The notes under the pieces are model-generated. The model searched no databases. It was not told the origin of the DNA and saw only the letters and a list, made by a program, of their open reading frames with translations. From Photobacterium iliopiscarium (GTDB lineage: Bacteria > Pseudomonadota > Gammaproteobacteria > Enterobacterales > Vibrionaceae): a stretch of DNA of 64,000 bases. Position numbers and translations under genes: made by a program. The stretch is taken from positions 1 to 64,000 of the forward strand of contig NZ_PYOO01000001.1 of NCBI RefSeq assembly GCF_003026395.1. The letters are read 5' to 3'. How positions within the stretch are numbered: the first letter of the stretch is position 1; every line of letters starts with the position of its first letter. Of the stretch, positions 17,468-26,951 are shown one piece after another.

Positions 17468-18046
17468 TTAACGAATAACTAATTTAACAAGATCGGCAGG
17501 ACGATAATAAACAGACTTTAAGACTTTACCAGTACGGATCAGCTTGCCATTAACTTCAACATCTTGTGCACATTTAGCAATGATATAATCACCTTTAGTA
17601 CTCGCCATTAATGCAACACCTTGCTTGGCGTAAAAAGCATCAGTCTCGTCATATTGTTGCTGGTTGCAGCAGACTTTACTCATGTTACTTGAGTGGACTT
17701 CATTCCAGCAATCAATGAACGTGAATCCTAGACGCTCAGACATTTGCAATAAAATATCAATCAAATAACTAATACCAATATTATCAGTGATTTTTTTATC
17801 GCCTAAATGCACCAAACGTCCAATAAGAACATAAACAGAATCAACAATCGCATCGGCTTGTTCAACCAATGAATCCGCTTCTGCAAGCTCTGTCATCTCT
17901 TCAACGGCTAAAGAGGTATGTAACGCATCAGCTTGAGCATCTAAACTGGCTGGATTTTCAATATCTAAGTCGAAGGTGGAACGAAACTCTCGAATATCGC
18001 TGTAAAGGTGATCGAAAAGGGGTTGGTCTAGCGTAGAAAGTTTCAT
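17468..18046 (-). CDS. MazG-like / all-alpha NTP pyrophosphohydrolase family protein
   Basis: 192 aa. The central EEMTELAEADSLVEQADAIVDSVY (around residues 50-75) carries the E-E-x-x-E...D-x-x-x-D metal-binding pattern of the all-alpha NTP-PPase (PRA-PH/MazG-like, COG4696) superfamily. Members hydrolyse nucleotides or analogues to monophosphates. A second part (SSNMSKVCCN...GKVLKSVYYRPADL) matches the extended C-terminus of this subgroup. AAGGAT precedes the ATG. The physiological substrate is unknown. Confidence 0.75.
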   Translation of the reverse strand: MKLSTLDQPLFDHLYSDIREFRSTFDLDIENPASLDAQADALHTSLAVEEMTELAEADSLVEQADAIVDSVYVLIGRLVHLGDKKITDNIGISYLIDILLQMSERLGFTFIDCWNEVHSSNMSKVCCNQQQYDETDAFYAKQGVALMASTKGDYIIAKCAQDVEVNGKLIRTGKVLKSVYYRPADLVKLVIR

Positions 18047-18352
18047 TCGAATATCCTTGTTTCAGATTTAAGGGGCAAACGTTATTTTATCATTCACAAG
18101 CGCAGTGTTATTCTCAATAAAATGACGCAACGGGCGAAGATACTAATCCAATCCACCACCAGATACAAAACCAATTACTTAAAAATAGTCAGCTTGACGA
18201 CAAAATAGACTTAACCACTGTTGGCATACGCTAAAACACAACAATTGAGATATCATTATTCGTATTTAAACACTTGCGAATTAAAGTAAAGCCAATAAAA
18301 TTTCACCCGTAACTCTCTATGTTGAGAGAATAATATGTAGGTTGGAGAAGTG

Positions 18353-19075
18353 ATGATTGCAGGTCACCGTGGCGCGCGCGCAGTCGCCCCAGAAAACACA
18401 TTAATATCTATGAAAGCAGCTGCTGATGCTGGCGCTACATGGATAGAAACGGATACTCAACTTTGCGATGATTTAATTCCCGTTATTATTCATGATAAAA
18501 GTGTTCGTCGTTGTACCAATGGTTCAGGAAGTGTTCGTCATAAACCACTCGCTGAATTAAAACAATTAGATGCAGGAAGCTGGTTTAGTGCTGAATTTGC
18601 AGATGCTACTATTCCAACGCTAGTCGAGTTACTGCAAGCTTGTGATGATTATGGACTCAGCCTCAACCTTGAAATCAAAGTTCATTATGAAGACGAGGTC
18701 GAACTGCAAGTTCTTAAAACTATTGAAACGATTAAAGATTATGGTTTTGATACTAATAAACTGATCCTTTCTAGTTTTTCTTATAATGCGGTTAAGCACT
18801 GCTTAAAACTGTGGCCAGAAGTTCGTCGTGGCTTAATCATTGAAGACTGGGTGCCAGACATTGCCCGTTTAGATGCCAAACTTGATCTCTACAGTATTCA
18901 TTTAGATCATCATTTACTGAATGAAAAACTCGCTAAAGAAATTACTGATGCAGGAAAAGTGCTTCAAATATGGACCATGAATGATCCTCAACAAGTGGAT
19001 AAATTTACCCGTTGGGGTGTTAGTACTATTATTAGTGACAATCCTGGTTTATTAATTGCTGCGGCAAAAGCATAA
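18353..19075 (+). CDS. ugpQ: Glycerophosphodiester phosphodiesterase (cytosolic type)
   Basis: 240 aa from the ATG at 18353 (GGAG five bases upstream); GTG at 18350 is also possible. No signal peptide. Motifs: GHRGARAVAPENTL (HRG with catalytic His and Arg), ETDTQLCDDLIPVIIHD (the acidic metal ligands and second His), LNLEIKVH and LQIWTMNDPQQV. The enzyme releases glycerol-3-phosphate from glycerophosphodiesters. Length and lack of export signal fit the cytosolic UgpQ type rather than periplasmic GlpQ. Confidence 0.9.
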   Translation: MIAGHRGARAVAPENTLISMKAAADAGATWIETDTQLCDDLIPVIIHDKSVRRCTNGSGSVRHKPLAELKQLDAGSWFSAEFADATIPTLVELLQACDDYGLSLNLEIKVHYEDEVELQVLKTIETIKDYGFDTNKLILSSFSYNAVKHCLKLWPEVRRGLIIEDWVPDIARLDAKLDLYSIHLDHHLLNEKLAKEITDAGKVLQIWTMNDPQQVDKFTRWGVSTIISDNPGLLIAAAKA

Positions 19076-19098
19076 CATCTATCATCTTCATCTATTGT

Positions 19099-19141
19099 TT
19101 ACGAGCTAATGGATTGTTAAATATTAGCTCGTAACAACTTT
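19099..19141 (+). terminator. Terminator after the GDPD gene
   Basis: TTACGAGCTAAT...ATTAGCTCGTAA with an 11-base loop, then CAACTTTTT. The remaining 280 bases up to 19427 are AT-rich and hold no gene I can support, only the likely promoter of the antiporter. Confidence 0.7.
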
Positions 19142-19427
19142 TTATTGCCTTCCTTCGTTTTAATTACTTCAACCTGCCCATTATTTTTCATCTCTCTTTT
19201 ATCTTTTTATAAACATAATTTTATCACTACTAAAAATGGAACTTTACATTCCAAAACAATATAAACAATTTATGTTTGATATCATCAAAATATAAAAACA
19301 TATTTATAGAGAATATAAATTAAACCCCGTTTATTTATAACTCTTTTTTATTACACACAACATCAGATAATTATGCTAACAGCTGTCCAACGACAACTTA
19401 TTTGATACCTAGTGGAGCACATTATTC

Positions 19428-20777
19428 ATGTCAGCTTATGACACCGTCTGTATAATGGCAGCCGTTGCTGTCTTTATCTCAATTATTAACCACCGTATCG
19501 GTAAGTTTCAACCGACTATTGCCATCACTGGCTGGTCAATTGCCATATCACTGACTCTCTTAATATTAAGTAAATTCGGCTATATTCCTCGTAATGAAGA
19601 GCATGAAGTCATTCAGATGATACAGGCAGTCAACTTTGATGACTTCTTACTAAAAGGTGTTCTAGGCTTCCTTCTTTTTGCTGGTGCATTAAACATTAAA
19701 TTGCCTCACCTTAAAGATCAAAAATTTGAAATCACATTTTTAGCACTGATCGGTACCCTATTTTCAACCTTCTTTATTGGGATTGTGTTATGGGCGCTGT
19801 TTAAACTTTGTACTATTGATGTTGATTTTATTTACTGCTGTTTATTTGGTGCCTTAATTTCACCCACCGATCCTATTGCCGTATTAGCTATCGTTAAAAA
19901 ACTCAAAGCACCACAGCGTATTTCAACTCAAATAGAAGGCGAATCACTGTTTAACGATGGTGTTGGCTTAGTTATTTTTGTTACCTTATTTGAAATTGCA
20001 TTCAGTAAAACTGCCCCAACAATCTCTAGCACCGCGCTATTATTTGTTCGTGAGGCTTTAGGCGGCATTGCATTTGGTGCCGTTATTGGGGTGGTGTTCC
20101 ACTTCTTGATTAAAAGCTCACATGACAATATGTTCCGCTTAATTTTAACGATCTTAATCCCAACATTTGGTTATGTCGTCAGTGAACATATTGAAGTCTC
20201 AGCACCGCTTGCAATGGTAGTTGCGGGTATTATTATTGGTAACTGGACCCGTAATACCCTATCCGAAGAAGCCGCTCATCAAATATCACATTTATGGGAA
20301 CTTGCTGACGAGATTTTAAATGCGGTTTTATTCTTATTGATCGGCTTAATGATGATCACGTTCAATTTCCATGCGATTGATATCGTAGCGGTTGTGATAG
20401 CTATACCATTAGTCCTATTAAGCCGTTACCTCAGCGTTAAATATGCTTATAAAATATTTAACCGCTACCGCACCTATAACCCATTATCGATTAAAATATT
20501 AACGTGGGGGGGATTACGTGGTGGCCTAGCTCTCGCAATGGCAATGGCAATTCCAAGTGGGATCCCTATTGGTTTTAGTCCTGATATTGATGTGAAAGAG
20601 ATTATTGTATTAATGACGTATGCCGTGGTTATTTTCTCTATTATCGTGCAAGGTTCAACAATCACACCAATGATTCATAAAGCCAAAGAAGAACAAGCAA
20701 GAATGGATCAAGCGGCAACCAATGCTACATCAGAAATAGCCGCGTCGAGTACCACAACAGAAACAACCAACAACTAG
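19428..20777 (+). CDS. NhaP-type Na+(K+)/H+ antiporter
   Basis: 449 aa with about 12 membrane segments and a short Thr/Ser-rich cytoplasmic tail. The CPA1 signature GALISPTDPIAVLAI (about residues 140-155) contains the conserved Asp of the transport site, followed by EGESLFNDGVGLVIF, another family hallmark. A late GGLRGGLALAMAMAIP motif also matches. It exchanges Na+ or K+ for H+ and supports pH and salt homeostasis, which fits a marine host. It appears monocistronic with its own terminator. Confidence 0.93.
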   Translation: MSAYDTVCIMAAVAVFISIINHRIGKFQPTIAITGWSIAISLTLLILSKFGYIPRNEEHEVIQMIQAVNFDDFLLKGVLGFLLFAGALNIKLPHLKDQKFEITFLALIGTLFSTFFIGIVLWALFKLCTIDVDFIYCCLFGALISPTDPIAVLAIVKKLKAPQRISTQIEGESLFNDGVGLVIFVTLFEIAFSKTAPTISSTALLFVREALGGIAFGAVIGVVFHFLIKSSHDNMFRLILTILIPTFGYVVSEHIEVSAPLAMVVAGIIIGNWTRNTLSEEAAHQISHLWELADEILNAVLFLLIGLMMITFNFHAIDIVAVVIAIPLVLLSRYLSVKYAYKIFNRYRTYNPLSIKILTWGGLRGGLALAMAMAIPSGIPIGFSPDIDVKEIIVLMTYAVVIFSIIVQGSTITPMIHKAKEEQARMDQAATNATSEIAASSTTTETTNN

Positions 20778-20811
20778 TATCACACCGACGCGAGTCTAAA
20801 TTGTACAATCT

Positions 20812-20848
20812 AATAGCCACTGTTTATTACGGTGGCTATTTTTTTATG
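20812..20848 (+). terminator. Terminator after the antiporter gene
   Basis: AATAGCCAC-TGTTTATTACG-GTGGCTATTTTTTT, a 9-bp stem with a T run. Confidence 0.9.
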
Positions 20849-20937
20849 TTGTTATTTATAATGAACAAATATGTAACAAAAATATTGACCGTCGCTAAAT
20901 TAATCATATGATGATCATTACCTATTGATTAATCGTT

Positions 20938-21672
20938 ATGATGCTTATGAGCAAAAATCACACTCTTATTGAATGGAGTAAAGATCGGATTTGGTATTAT
21001 GATATGCCATACCGCGTAGCGGGTGCGCCTATGGGTCACCGAATGACGATTATTCGATTAGATAACAACAAACTCTTTATCCATTCCCCGATTGAAATAA
21101 CACCTACCTTACAGCAGAAAATTAGCCAACTAGGTGAAATTGCTTATGTGGTAACACCAAACAAAAATCACAATATTTATCTCTCCGATTGGTGGTTAGC
21201 TTACCCTCAAGCTTATTTCTATGCCCCTCCAGGACTCATCCATAAGCGTAGCGATCTCACCTTTGATGATGCGCTGGGCAATAAAACACCACTTCATTGG
21301 CGAGGACAACTATTGCAAACGGTGATTCGTGGTAGTGACAGGATGGAAGAAATTGCTTTTTGTGATCCACTCTCAAAAACACTGATTGTCGGTGATGCTT
21401 TAGCATGGATGGTAGACAGTCATCACCCTCTTACTTTTGCGCTTTCTGTTATTAATGGCTGTTATTTTAAGCCAGCAATGCCATGGTATTGGCGGATCAC
21501 TTTTCAAAATCACACTCAATTACGCCAATCAATTCAAGAAATCCTTACGTGGCCTTTTGAACGTATTATTTTATCTCACGGAAGAGTGATCGATAACGAT
21601 GCCAAAGCCCATTTTTCCACCGCATTTAGTTGGTTAATGCCACATAAATTAAACATCACAATGTCCCAATAA
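20938..21672 (+). CDS. DUF4336 protein, metallo-beta-lactamase-like fold
   Basis: 244 aa. The pattern RMTIIRLDNNKLFIHSPIE, VVTPNKNHNIYLSDWW, EIAFCDPLSKTLIVGDAL and RIILSHGRVI fits DUF4336, a family with a degenerate metallo-beta-lactamase arrangement: N-x-x-H in place of H-x-H, a central Asp in D-P and G-D, and a terminal S-H-G. The biochemical role is not known. No signal peptide. Two ATG codons (20938 and 20947) are both plausible starts. Confidence 0.8.
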   Translation: MMLMSKNHTLIEWSKDRIWYYDMPYRVAGAPMGHRMTIIRLDNNKLFIHSPIEITPTLQQKISQLGEIAYVVTPNKNHNIYLSDWWLAYPQAYFYAPPGLIHKRSDLTFDDALGNKTPLHWRGQLLQTVIRGSDRMEEIAFCDPLSKTLIVGDALAWMVDSHHPLTFALSVINGCYFKPAMPWYWRITFQNHTQLRQSIQEILTWPFERIILSHGRVIDNDAKAHFSTAFSWLMPHKLNITMSQ

Positions 21673-21837
21673 ATATAAAAAATGTATTTATCGACAATTT
21701 AAATCTGTAAGCATTAATTTATGTGCAAGATCAATATTACTCTTATTCTGAAGGCGCATAGTAATAAAACCACAGGGACAAATCGCCCTTATTTACTCTT
21801 TTAACAATAACAAACCGTCGAGGTTAGGAGTTAATTA

Positions 21838-22113
21838 ATGAACCTTTTTAAACTTTATTCTCGAGACATTCTTGGACTTAGTGTCGTCGGATTTTTTATA
21901 TTAAGTATTCTCGGTGTTATTTTTGGTACCATTGCATTATTCAATTATGCTAGCGGTAATACCGTATTAGCCGCATCAAATATACATCTTGCGTTATCAC
22001 ATATCCTCTTTGTCATTCCCGCATTGATCATTGGTCATTATATCAACCGCCCTTCTTGGGTCGCAGCCGTTGATAAAATTAAATTTACACGTGAAATAAA
22101 TAATCATTCATAG
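21838..22113 (+). CDS. Small two-pass membrane protein, unknown
   Basis: 91 aa with two transmembrane segments (about residues 15-38 and 48-70). A strong ribosome site, TTAGGAG, precedes the ATG. No family recognised. It sits between DUF4336 and a convergent LysR gene and likely forms its own unit. Confidence 0.7.
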   Translation: MNLFKLYSRDILGLSVVGFFILSILGVIFGTIALFNYASGNTVLAASNIHLALSHILFVIPALIIGHYINRPSWVAAVDKIKFTREINNHS

Positions 22114-22137
22114 TATTTAACATCAAAATCATCCTAT

Positions 22138-23007
22138 TTATGATTGATCTGCAAATTTCTCACGTAACAACGTTACCATTGCGCGCGTTTTTTCAGGTAA
22201 AAAACGCCGTGATGGATACACAACGGTCATCATAATATCTGAGAAATTAACATCCGTTAGCACTTGCACCAACTTTCCTTGTAATAAAGATTCTTGCATT
22301 AAAATATTGGGCAATAATGCAATACCTTGTCCAAACACAGCCATCTGCTGAATCATATTAATATCTTCAGACATTAACCGTAACCGCGTCCCCTCTTGTA
22401 GCAAGGTTGAATTATAACGACTGGCTAATAACCAATGTTGTTGTAATTCTGCAATTGTTTTTGGCTCACTATGCTGTTTTAAATATTCTGATGATGCAAA
22501 TAAACCATTACTTGAGGTTAAAAAAGCTTGTTGTACATAATCTACATTAATAATTTCAGCCATATTCGGTAGTAACTGTAGATCAATATTTTCTCTTTCT
22601 AAATCAACGCTTTTCTGTAGATAGAGTAACTCTATTCGCACCAATGGAAACTGGTTCGCGTAAGTATCTAAGACTTCAGCAAACATCGGTGATGAAATAA
22701 ACGATGCTGTCGCAGCTAAGCGTAAAACGCCTTGTAAACTGTTTTGCTGACTTTCAAGTAAATTAATCGCGTGATTCACTTCCGTTAATGGCTGATTAAT
22801 ATGCTGATACAATAAGCGTCCATTTTCGGTTAATTCTATATGGCGCGTGGTACGAATTAATAACTGGCAATGGAGCGCTTTTTCTAATTCTTGTAAACGG
22901 CGGCTAATTTTAGATCGTTGTAATCCATGTGCTGTTGCAGCCGCACTGATCCCGCCATGTCGTACTGTTAGCATAAATAAATACAAATCATCCATTGATG
23001 CTTTCAT
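22138..23007 (-). CDS. LysR-family transcriptional regulator
   Basis: 289 aa. The N-terminal winged helix-turn-helix (GGISAAATAHGLQRSKISRR, residues 18-37) is followed by a substrate-binding domain. It is divergent from the HlyD/DUF2955 pair across a 115-bp gap, the usual layout for a LysR protein that controls its neighbour. The ligand is unknown. The HTH reads RSKISRRLQELEKAL, close to the CrgA/AaeR-like group that often governs aromatic-acid efflux, which fits the exporter next door. Confidence 0.92.
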   Translation of the reverse strand: MKASMDDLYLFMLTVRHGGISAAATAHGLQRSKISRRLQELEKALHCQLLIRTTRHIELTENGRLLYQHINQPLTEVNHAINLLESQQNSLQGVLRLAATASFISSPMFAEVLDTYANQFPLVRIELLYLQKSVDLERENIDLQLLPNMAEIINVDYVQQAFLTSSNGLFASSEYLKQHSEPKTIAELQQHWLLASRYNSTLLQEGTRLRLMSEDINMIQQMAVFGQGIALLPNILMQESLLQGKLVQVLTDVNFSDIMMTVVYPSRRFLPEKTRAMVTLLREKFADQS

Positions 23008-23122
23008 TAGTCCTCCTTACATTGTCCTATATTTAACGCACAAGTGTGACATTTGTCGCAGTATTCAATCAAGTTAATTCTTCTTATACTGATCAGCTTG
23101 ATTGTGATCACTGGAATATCTC
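23008..23122. promoter_or_regulatory. Divergent promoter region, lysR / HlyD exporter
   Basis: 115 bp between divergent starts. It contains TTGATTGTGATCACTGG beside the HlyD gene, with the TGATCA palindromic core. I infer that the LysR site lies here, but no classical T-N11-A box stands out. Confidence 0.4.
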
Positions 23123-24190
23123 ATGCCTAATTCTCATACTACTTTTCAACATTGGATGCGATGTCTAATCGTTATTTTTATTCTACTTATGGCCTACATT
23201 GTTATTGCCGATAGATATGTACCGTTAACCAGTGAAAGTCGTGTGCAAGGTTATGTAGTACAAATTGCACCCGAAGTTTCAGGCACAATTACACAAGTTG
23301 ATATTAAAAATAATCAAGCCGTTGTAAAAGGCGAATTACTGTTTCGTATTGATGATCAAAAATACCGTTTAGCGGTCGATCAAGCACAAGTGGCTTTAGA
23401 GCAAGCACATCAGCAAGAACAAGCGCTGTATGCCCAAGCCAGTGTTGCTCAAGCCAATATTGCCACCAGCCAAGCTAATTATAATAATGCTCATAATGAC
23501 TTTAATCGAATAAACAAATTAGCTAAAAAGAAACTCGTTTCTGCATCAATGCGTGATAGTGCTTATGCTAAAAACCAAACAACCCAAGCTAATTTAGCCG
23601 CGGCGAAACAACAAGCGGTGGTAGTACAAACCCAGTTAGGGCCTAAACACGGTCAAAGTACTGTTGTACTTGCGGCTGAAAACACCTTAGCCCAAGCCAA
23701 ACTGAATTTAGCCCATACACAAGTAATAGCACCAAGTAATGGCGTGATCACTAACCTTCAAGTTGATGTAGGCACAATGGCAAATGCTAATCAGCCAATG
23801 TTAACCTTTATTCCAACCGATTCTATGTGGGTAGCAGCAGACTTTAGAGAAAAATCTATCGCTAAATTTCATTCTCATTCTATGGCTTATGTCGCCTACG
23901 ATGCATTACCGGGTCAAGTATTCCCATTAACTATTAATAATCGTGACTTTGGTGTCGCCGCAGCACAACAAGTAGCGAATGGACATCTAACAAGTATTGA
24001 AACCAGCAACCGTTGGGTACGTGATGCACAGCGAGTACGTGTCAATTTCATCAGTCAGCAACCTTTACCTCCACAGTTATTTGTTGGCTCACGTGCCACC
24101 GTTGTTGTCTACCCGAAAAACAATCTGGTATGGCAGTTGTTAGCTAAAATAGAAATCCATTTAGCCAGTGTGCTGCACTTTATTTACTAA
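23123..24190 (+). CDS. HlyD/EmrA-family membrane fusion protein
   Basis: 355 aa. One N-terminal membrane anchor (residues 12-30) is followed by a split biotinyl-lipoyl domain (VQGYVVQIAPEVSGTITQV ... APSNGVITNLQVDVGTMAN). Between the halves lies an Ala/Gln-rich alpha-helical hairpin (about residues 80-185). The beta-barrel domain follows (WVAADFREKSIAKFHSHSMA). Such proteins bridge an inner-membrane exporter to an outer-membrane channel. It forms an operon with the DUF2955 gene 52 bp downstream, like AaeA with AaeB. Confidence 0.92.
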   Translation: MPNSHTTFQHWMRCLIVIFILLMAYIVIADRYVPLTSESRVQGYVVQIAPEVSGTITQVDIKNNQAVVKGELLFRIDDQKYRLAVDQAQVALEQAHQQEQALYAQASVAQANIATSQANYNNAHNDFNRINKLAKKKLVSASMRDSAYAKNQTTQANLAAAKQQAVVVQTQLGPKHGQSTVVLAAENTLAQAKLNLAHTQVIAPSNGVITNLQVDVGTMANANQPMLTFIPTDSMWVAADFREKSIAKFHSHSMAYVAYDALPGQVFPLTINNRDFGVAAAQQVANGHLTSIETSNRWVRDAQRVRVNFISQQPLPPQLFVGSRATVVVYPKNNLVWQLLAKIEIHLASVLHFIY

Positions 24191-24242
24191 ACCAATATCA
24201 ATAAGTAATGCGATAAGTAATTAATTTTCGGAGTCATAACTT

Positions 24243-25271
24243 ATGAAAACAATGCGACTTTGGTTTGGCTGTGTCGTAGGCTTAGCTATCAGTATGATCT
24301 TTGGTTGGTCATATGGGTTTTTTATTGCCTTATTGCCCATTAATATCATGATGAATTCCGATCATTGGCACTGGGATAGCTACGTACAATTAGTGGTGGG
24401 TGTTATTTGGGTTACACTTGAAGTAAGCTTTATTAACGGTTTTTTCCAATCATCCCCCCTACTTTTAACCATTATTGTTGGCATATTCTTTCTTGAAAAA
24501 TGTATCGCGATGAGCCATAAAAGTAGTTATTTATTTGGCTTTATTGGCCTACTCGTTGGTTCGATAGCACTTAACTTTGCCAGCTACAGCAGTTTTGATT
24601 TAGAAGACTTTTCAATAACGTTATGGTGTAGTGCGATTGTAACAGTGCCTATCTGTGCGCTGGCTTATTATTTTTTTCCAGAACCCACAACTGAAGCAAC
24701 AATAGATACTGTAAGTGACACCACCAATAATGTTCAACGTTACGATCATATCGGCATGATAAGACAAACCGCACTGGGTTGGATCATCGCTATGTTGGCG
24801 TTTTTGGTATTTCAATTTGGCGATCTGAATGATTCATTATCAGCGCAAGCATCAATATTGATCGTACTGTCACCGATGACATTAATTGGCTCACTGGCGG
24901 CATCAAAAATACGTATTATAGGCACGTTTCTAGGGTGTTTAGCGGGGTTATGTATCCAAATAGGGCTCTATTCCTGGGCTGATAATGGCATACTTTTCAT
25001 TATAGCTTATGCTATTGCTGCGGGATTTTTTTGTTCTTGGCTCGCCCTTGGCACCATCAAATCCAGCATTGCTTTTTCGGCTATGTCAGCATTAACGGTT
25101 CCTTTGACAACATCACTGATTCCCGATCAAAAAGATGCGGTATTTGCTATTTTTTATCGCTTTAGTTCTATTTTGGTTGCTGTCATTTTAACCTCAATGG
25201 CTATTTGGATTATTCATCATTTTCTAGTACGAGTAATCAAATCACCTAATGAACATTTTAGTCACAGCTAA
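24243..25271 (+). CDS. DUF2955 inner-membrane protein, exporter component
   Basis: 342 aa with about 10 membrane segments in two halves. It resembles DUF2955/FUSC-type proteins (distant AaeB relatives) that pair with HlyD-family fusion proteins. The short cytoplasmic linker (residues 140-175, TTEATIDTVSDTTNNV) separates the halves. The substrate is unknown; aromatic acids or other weak acids are the best guess by analogy. A good ribosome site, CGGAG, precedes the ATG. Confidence 0.8.
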   Translation: MKTMRLWFGCVVGLAISMIFGWSYGFFIALLPINIMMNSDHWHWDSYVQLVVGVIWVTLEVSFINGFFQSSPLLLTIIVGIFFLEKCIAMSHKSSYLFGFIGLLVGSIALNFASYSSFDLEDFSITLWCSAIVTVPICALAYYFFPEPTTEATIDTVSDTTNNVQRYDHIGMIRQTALGWIIAMLAFLVFQFGDLNDSLSAQASILIVLSPMTLIGSLAASKIRIIGTFLGCLAGLCIQIGLYSWADNGILFIIAYAIAAGFFCSWLALGTIKSSIAFSAMSALTVPLTTSLIPDQKDAVFAIFYRFSSILVAVILTSMAIWIIHHFLVRVIKSPNEHFSHS

Positions 25272-25410
25272 GATTTGTTGATACAACCATAACTTGATAT
25301 TGGCTCTTTTTATACCTGAAGTGGATTATAAATTGGGTCACAACGTTAATGTTCTGGGTATAAGGGCAACTAATTCAAATTGCGAGGGGGGGGAATCAGC
25401 TTCTCACTTT

Positions 25411-25498
25411 GGGGCATTTTTTAGTTAGCCGTTCTGACTAACTAAAATTTGGACAAATTTGAGCTAGCCATTCGAGCTAGCTCAATTTTTGGACATAA
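25411..25498. repeat. Paired hairpins marking the island left border
   Basis: Two perfect hairpins: TTTTAGTTAG/CTAACTAAAA (25419-25447) and TTGAGCTAGC/GCTAGCTCAA (25459-25485), each followed by TTTGGACA. The lead TTTGGGGCA recurs at 27982 before another GTTAGC/GCTAAC hairpin. They may also serve as terminator for the exporter operon. The rest of 25272-25623 holds no gene I can support. Confidence 0.6.
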
Positions 25499-25623
25499 AT
25501 GCGTTAGTGCAGTTACTCTAATGTGCTTATATCAGATTAGAAAAAGTATCTTAAAACCTTAAGCGTTTGTTAGTTACTTTCTAAATTTTGTAGTCAGAAA
25601 CTTCTAAGTTCCAAGTCCCTTCT

Positions 25624-26394
25624 TTACGACGTACTAATTCGAACATTTACACCACTTGATTGCCAAGCTTTGCGGATATTAAGGTAATCATCTTTATCCA
25701 TACCTAAGCGGGTAACATTACTGTAGCTAGAACAACCTAAATATGCTTCAACTATTGATTCTTTGGGAATTGATAAGCAATACAGTGGTCGCCCCAGAAT
25801 TGTTACTTGATTCCATTTTCCGACTTCATTCTCAAACTCACATGTTGAGTAACGAGATTTATGAGAGCCATTAATATTTTTTACAACCCTCACCTCCTCT
25901 TCGTATCCCCATGTTAGATCTTTCATGAGAAACGCATTTTTAAACAGGTCATAACTATGATGTCTGAAACACTTATATTCTGTTCCTACAGATATTAATG
26001 ACTCAACACTTGAAGTCGGGAGCATGTTTTGTGGCATAGTTGATGTGTAAACTATCTCGCCATATTGCGCGGGAATCACACATGAGTTTTCATCCAGCAA
26101 GTTAGCCTTTTTCATATCAATGCCAATAACGACACCTCTGTGATCATCACCATAATGTGACCACATCATAGGATTAAGCGGGTTACGCGTAAGAGACAAC
26201 ACACCATAGTTACGACTTAAGCGATTACGGTGTGGATTTTTCTGTAGCTTACTACTTAATGTTTCTGATTCTTCAAAACAGATAGCTGTACCTTCAAATG
26301 GATCATTAAGGTCTTCTAAGCAAGAAAAACCTATTGAGTCATTTTTCATTACCTTTGAAGCAGACTGAAATGACATATATTTATAAAGAATCAT
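25624..26394 (-). CDS. DUF2971 protein, second copy
   Basis: 256 aa. Family motifs: MILYKYMSFQSASKVMKND, FSCLEDLNDPFEGTA (around residues 22-38) and GVLSLTRNPLNPMMWSHYGD (around residues 67-86). It is only distantly similar to the protein at 2690-3490 outside these motifs, so the two were acquired separately. The start codon follows GTTAATC, which could be a cassette end, but no clear attC is found after the stop. TAACAAACGC, resembling the left end of Vibrio attC repeats, lies about 60 bases past it. Function unknown. Confidence 0.88.
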   Translation of the reverse strand: MILYKYMSFQSASKVMKNDSIGFSCLEDLNDPFEGTAICFEESETLSSKLQKNPHRNRLSRNYGVLSLTRNPLNPMMWSHYGDDHRGVVIGIDMKKANLLDENSCVIPAQYGEIVYTSTMPQNMLPTSSVESLISVGTEYKCFRHHSYDLFKNAFLMKDLTWGYEEEVRVVKNINGSHKSRYSTCEFENEVGKWNQVTILGRPLYCLSIPKESIVEAYLGCSSYSNVTRLGMDKDDYLNIRKAWQSSGVNVRISTS

Positions 26395-26429
26395 GATTAA
26401 CCTATTTCCTCGAAATCACTAATGTCCAA

Positions 26430-26542
26430 TTAATGTGTGAGGCTCGCAATACCGATGCTTCCGCATGCTACCTTAATCACTAAAACCAATGCATAATAAA
26501 AATGCTACGTGTGCCGAATCACTCTTAAACAGATTGCTATGG
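26430..26542 (-). repeat. Degenerate attC remnant (weak)
   Basis: On the minus strand CCATAGC (26536-26542) is one base from CCATAAC, the complement of GTTATGG at the 5' end of the small cassette (26952-26958). The middle GTTTTAGTGATTAAGG is shared with the attC at 461-580. The arms do not pair well, so it is probably inactive. Confidence 0.35.
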
Positions 26543-26550
26543 CTTTGAGC

Positions 26551-26916
26551 TTATTCGCGCATGAAACTATCTCGTGCATCGGAGTCACTATTAGCATTTC
26601 CTTGGCAAGCTTCACATAGAAAAGATTCGTTTTGGTAGCATTCAACCAGATCTTCATCGTCAAGGATATTTGGACACTCGTTCTGATCTTCGCCAAATAA
26701 GCCTTGGTATCCGCTACAAGGCACATCTTCGACTAGAGGTCGAACAGCATTATCAAATACCCAAATTTGGCGACCAACTAAAGCATCGTACCCACGATCA
26801 TCGACAATTAACGCCGCAACTTGCACTGATCTTTCTTCAAGTCCCATACTTTGAGCACGTTCTACCAATAAGTGTTCATGATTTTCGATAATCTCTTTTA
26901 ATGCATTTACGTTCAT
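26551..26916 (-). CDS. Small acidic cysteine-containing protein in a cassette
   Basis: About 121 aa from the ATG at 26914-26916, chosen because AAAGGAAAT precedes it; a longer frame reaches 26955 but overlaps the attC end. The C-terminal half holds five Cys including CEAC, and many Asp/Glu. A metal-binding role is possible but unproved. No family recognised. The gene begins 35 bases after the R' box of the attC at 26952-27058, so it is the next cassette in the array. Confidence 0.65.
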   Translation of the reverse strand: MNVNALKEIIENHEHLLVERAQSMGLEERSVQVAALIVDDRGYDALVGRQIWVFDNAVRPLVEDVPCSGYQGLFGEDQNECPNILDDEDLVECYQNESFLCEACQGNANSDSDARDSFMRE

Positions 26917-26951
26917 GTTATTTCCTTTTATTTGTATGGAATTAGGGAAAG

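Noticed and set aside
25500-25623. attC site after the second DUF2971 gene
   Set aside because: TAACAAACGC resembles Vibrio attC ends, but no complementary arm, R' box or match to the cassette's own 5' end is found.
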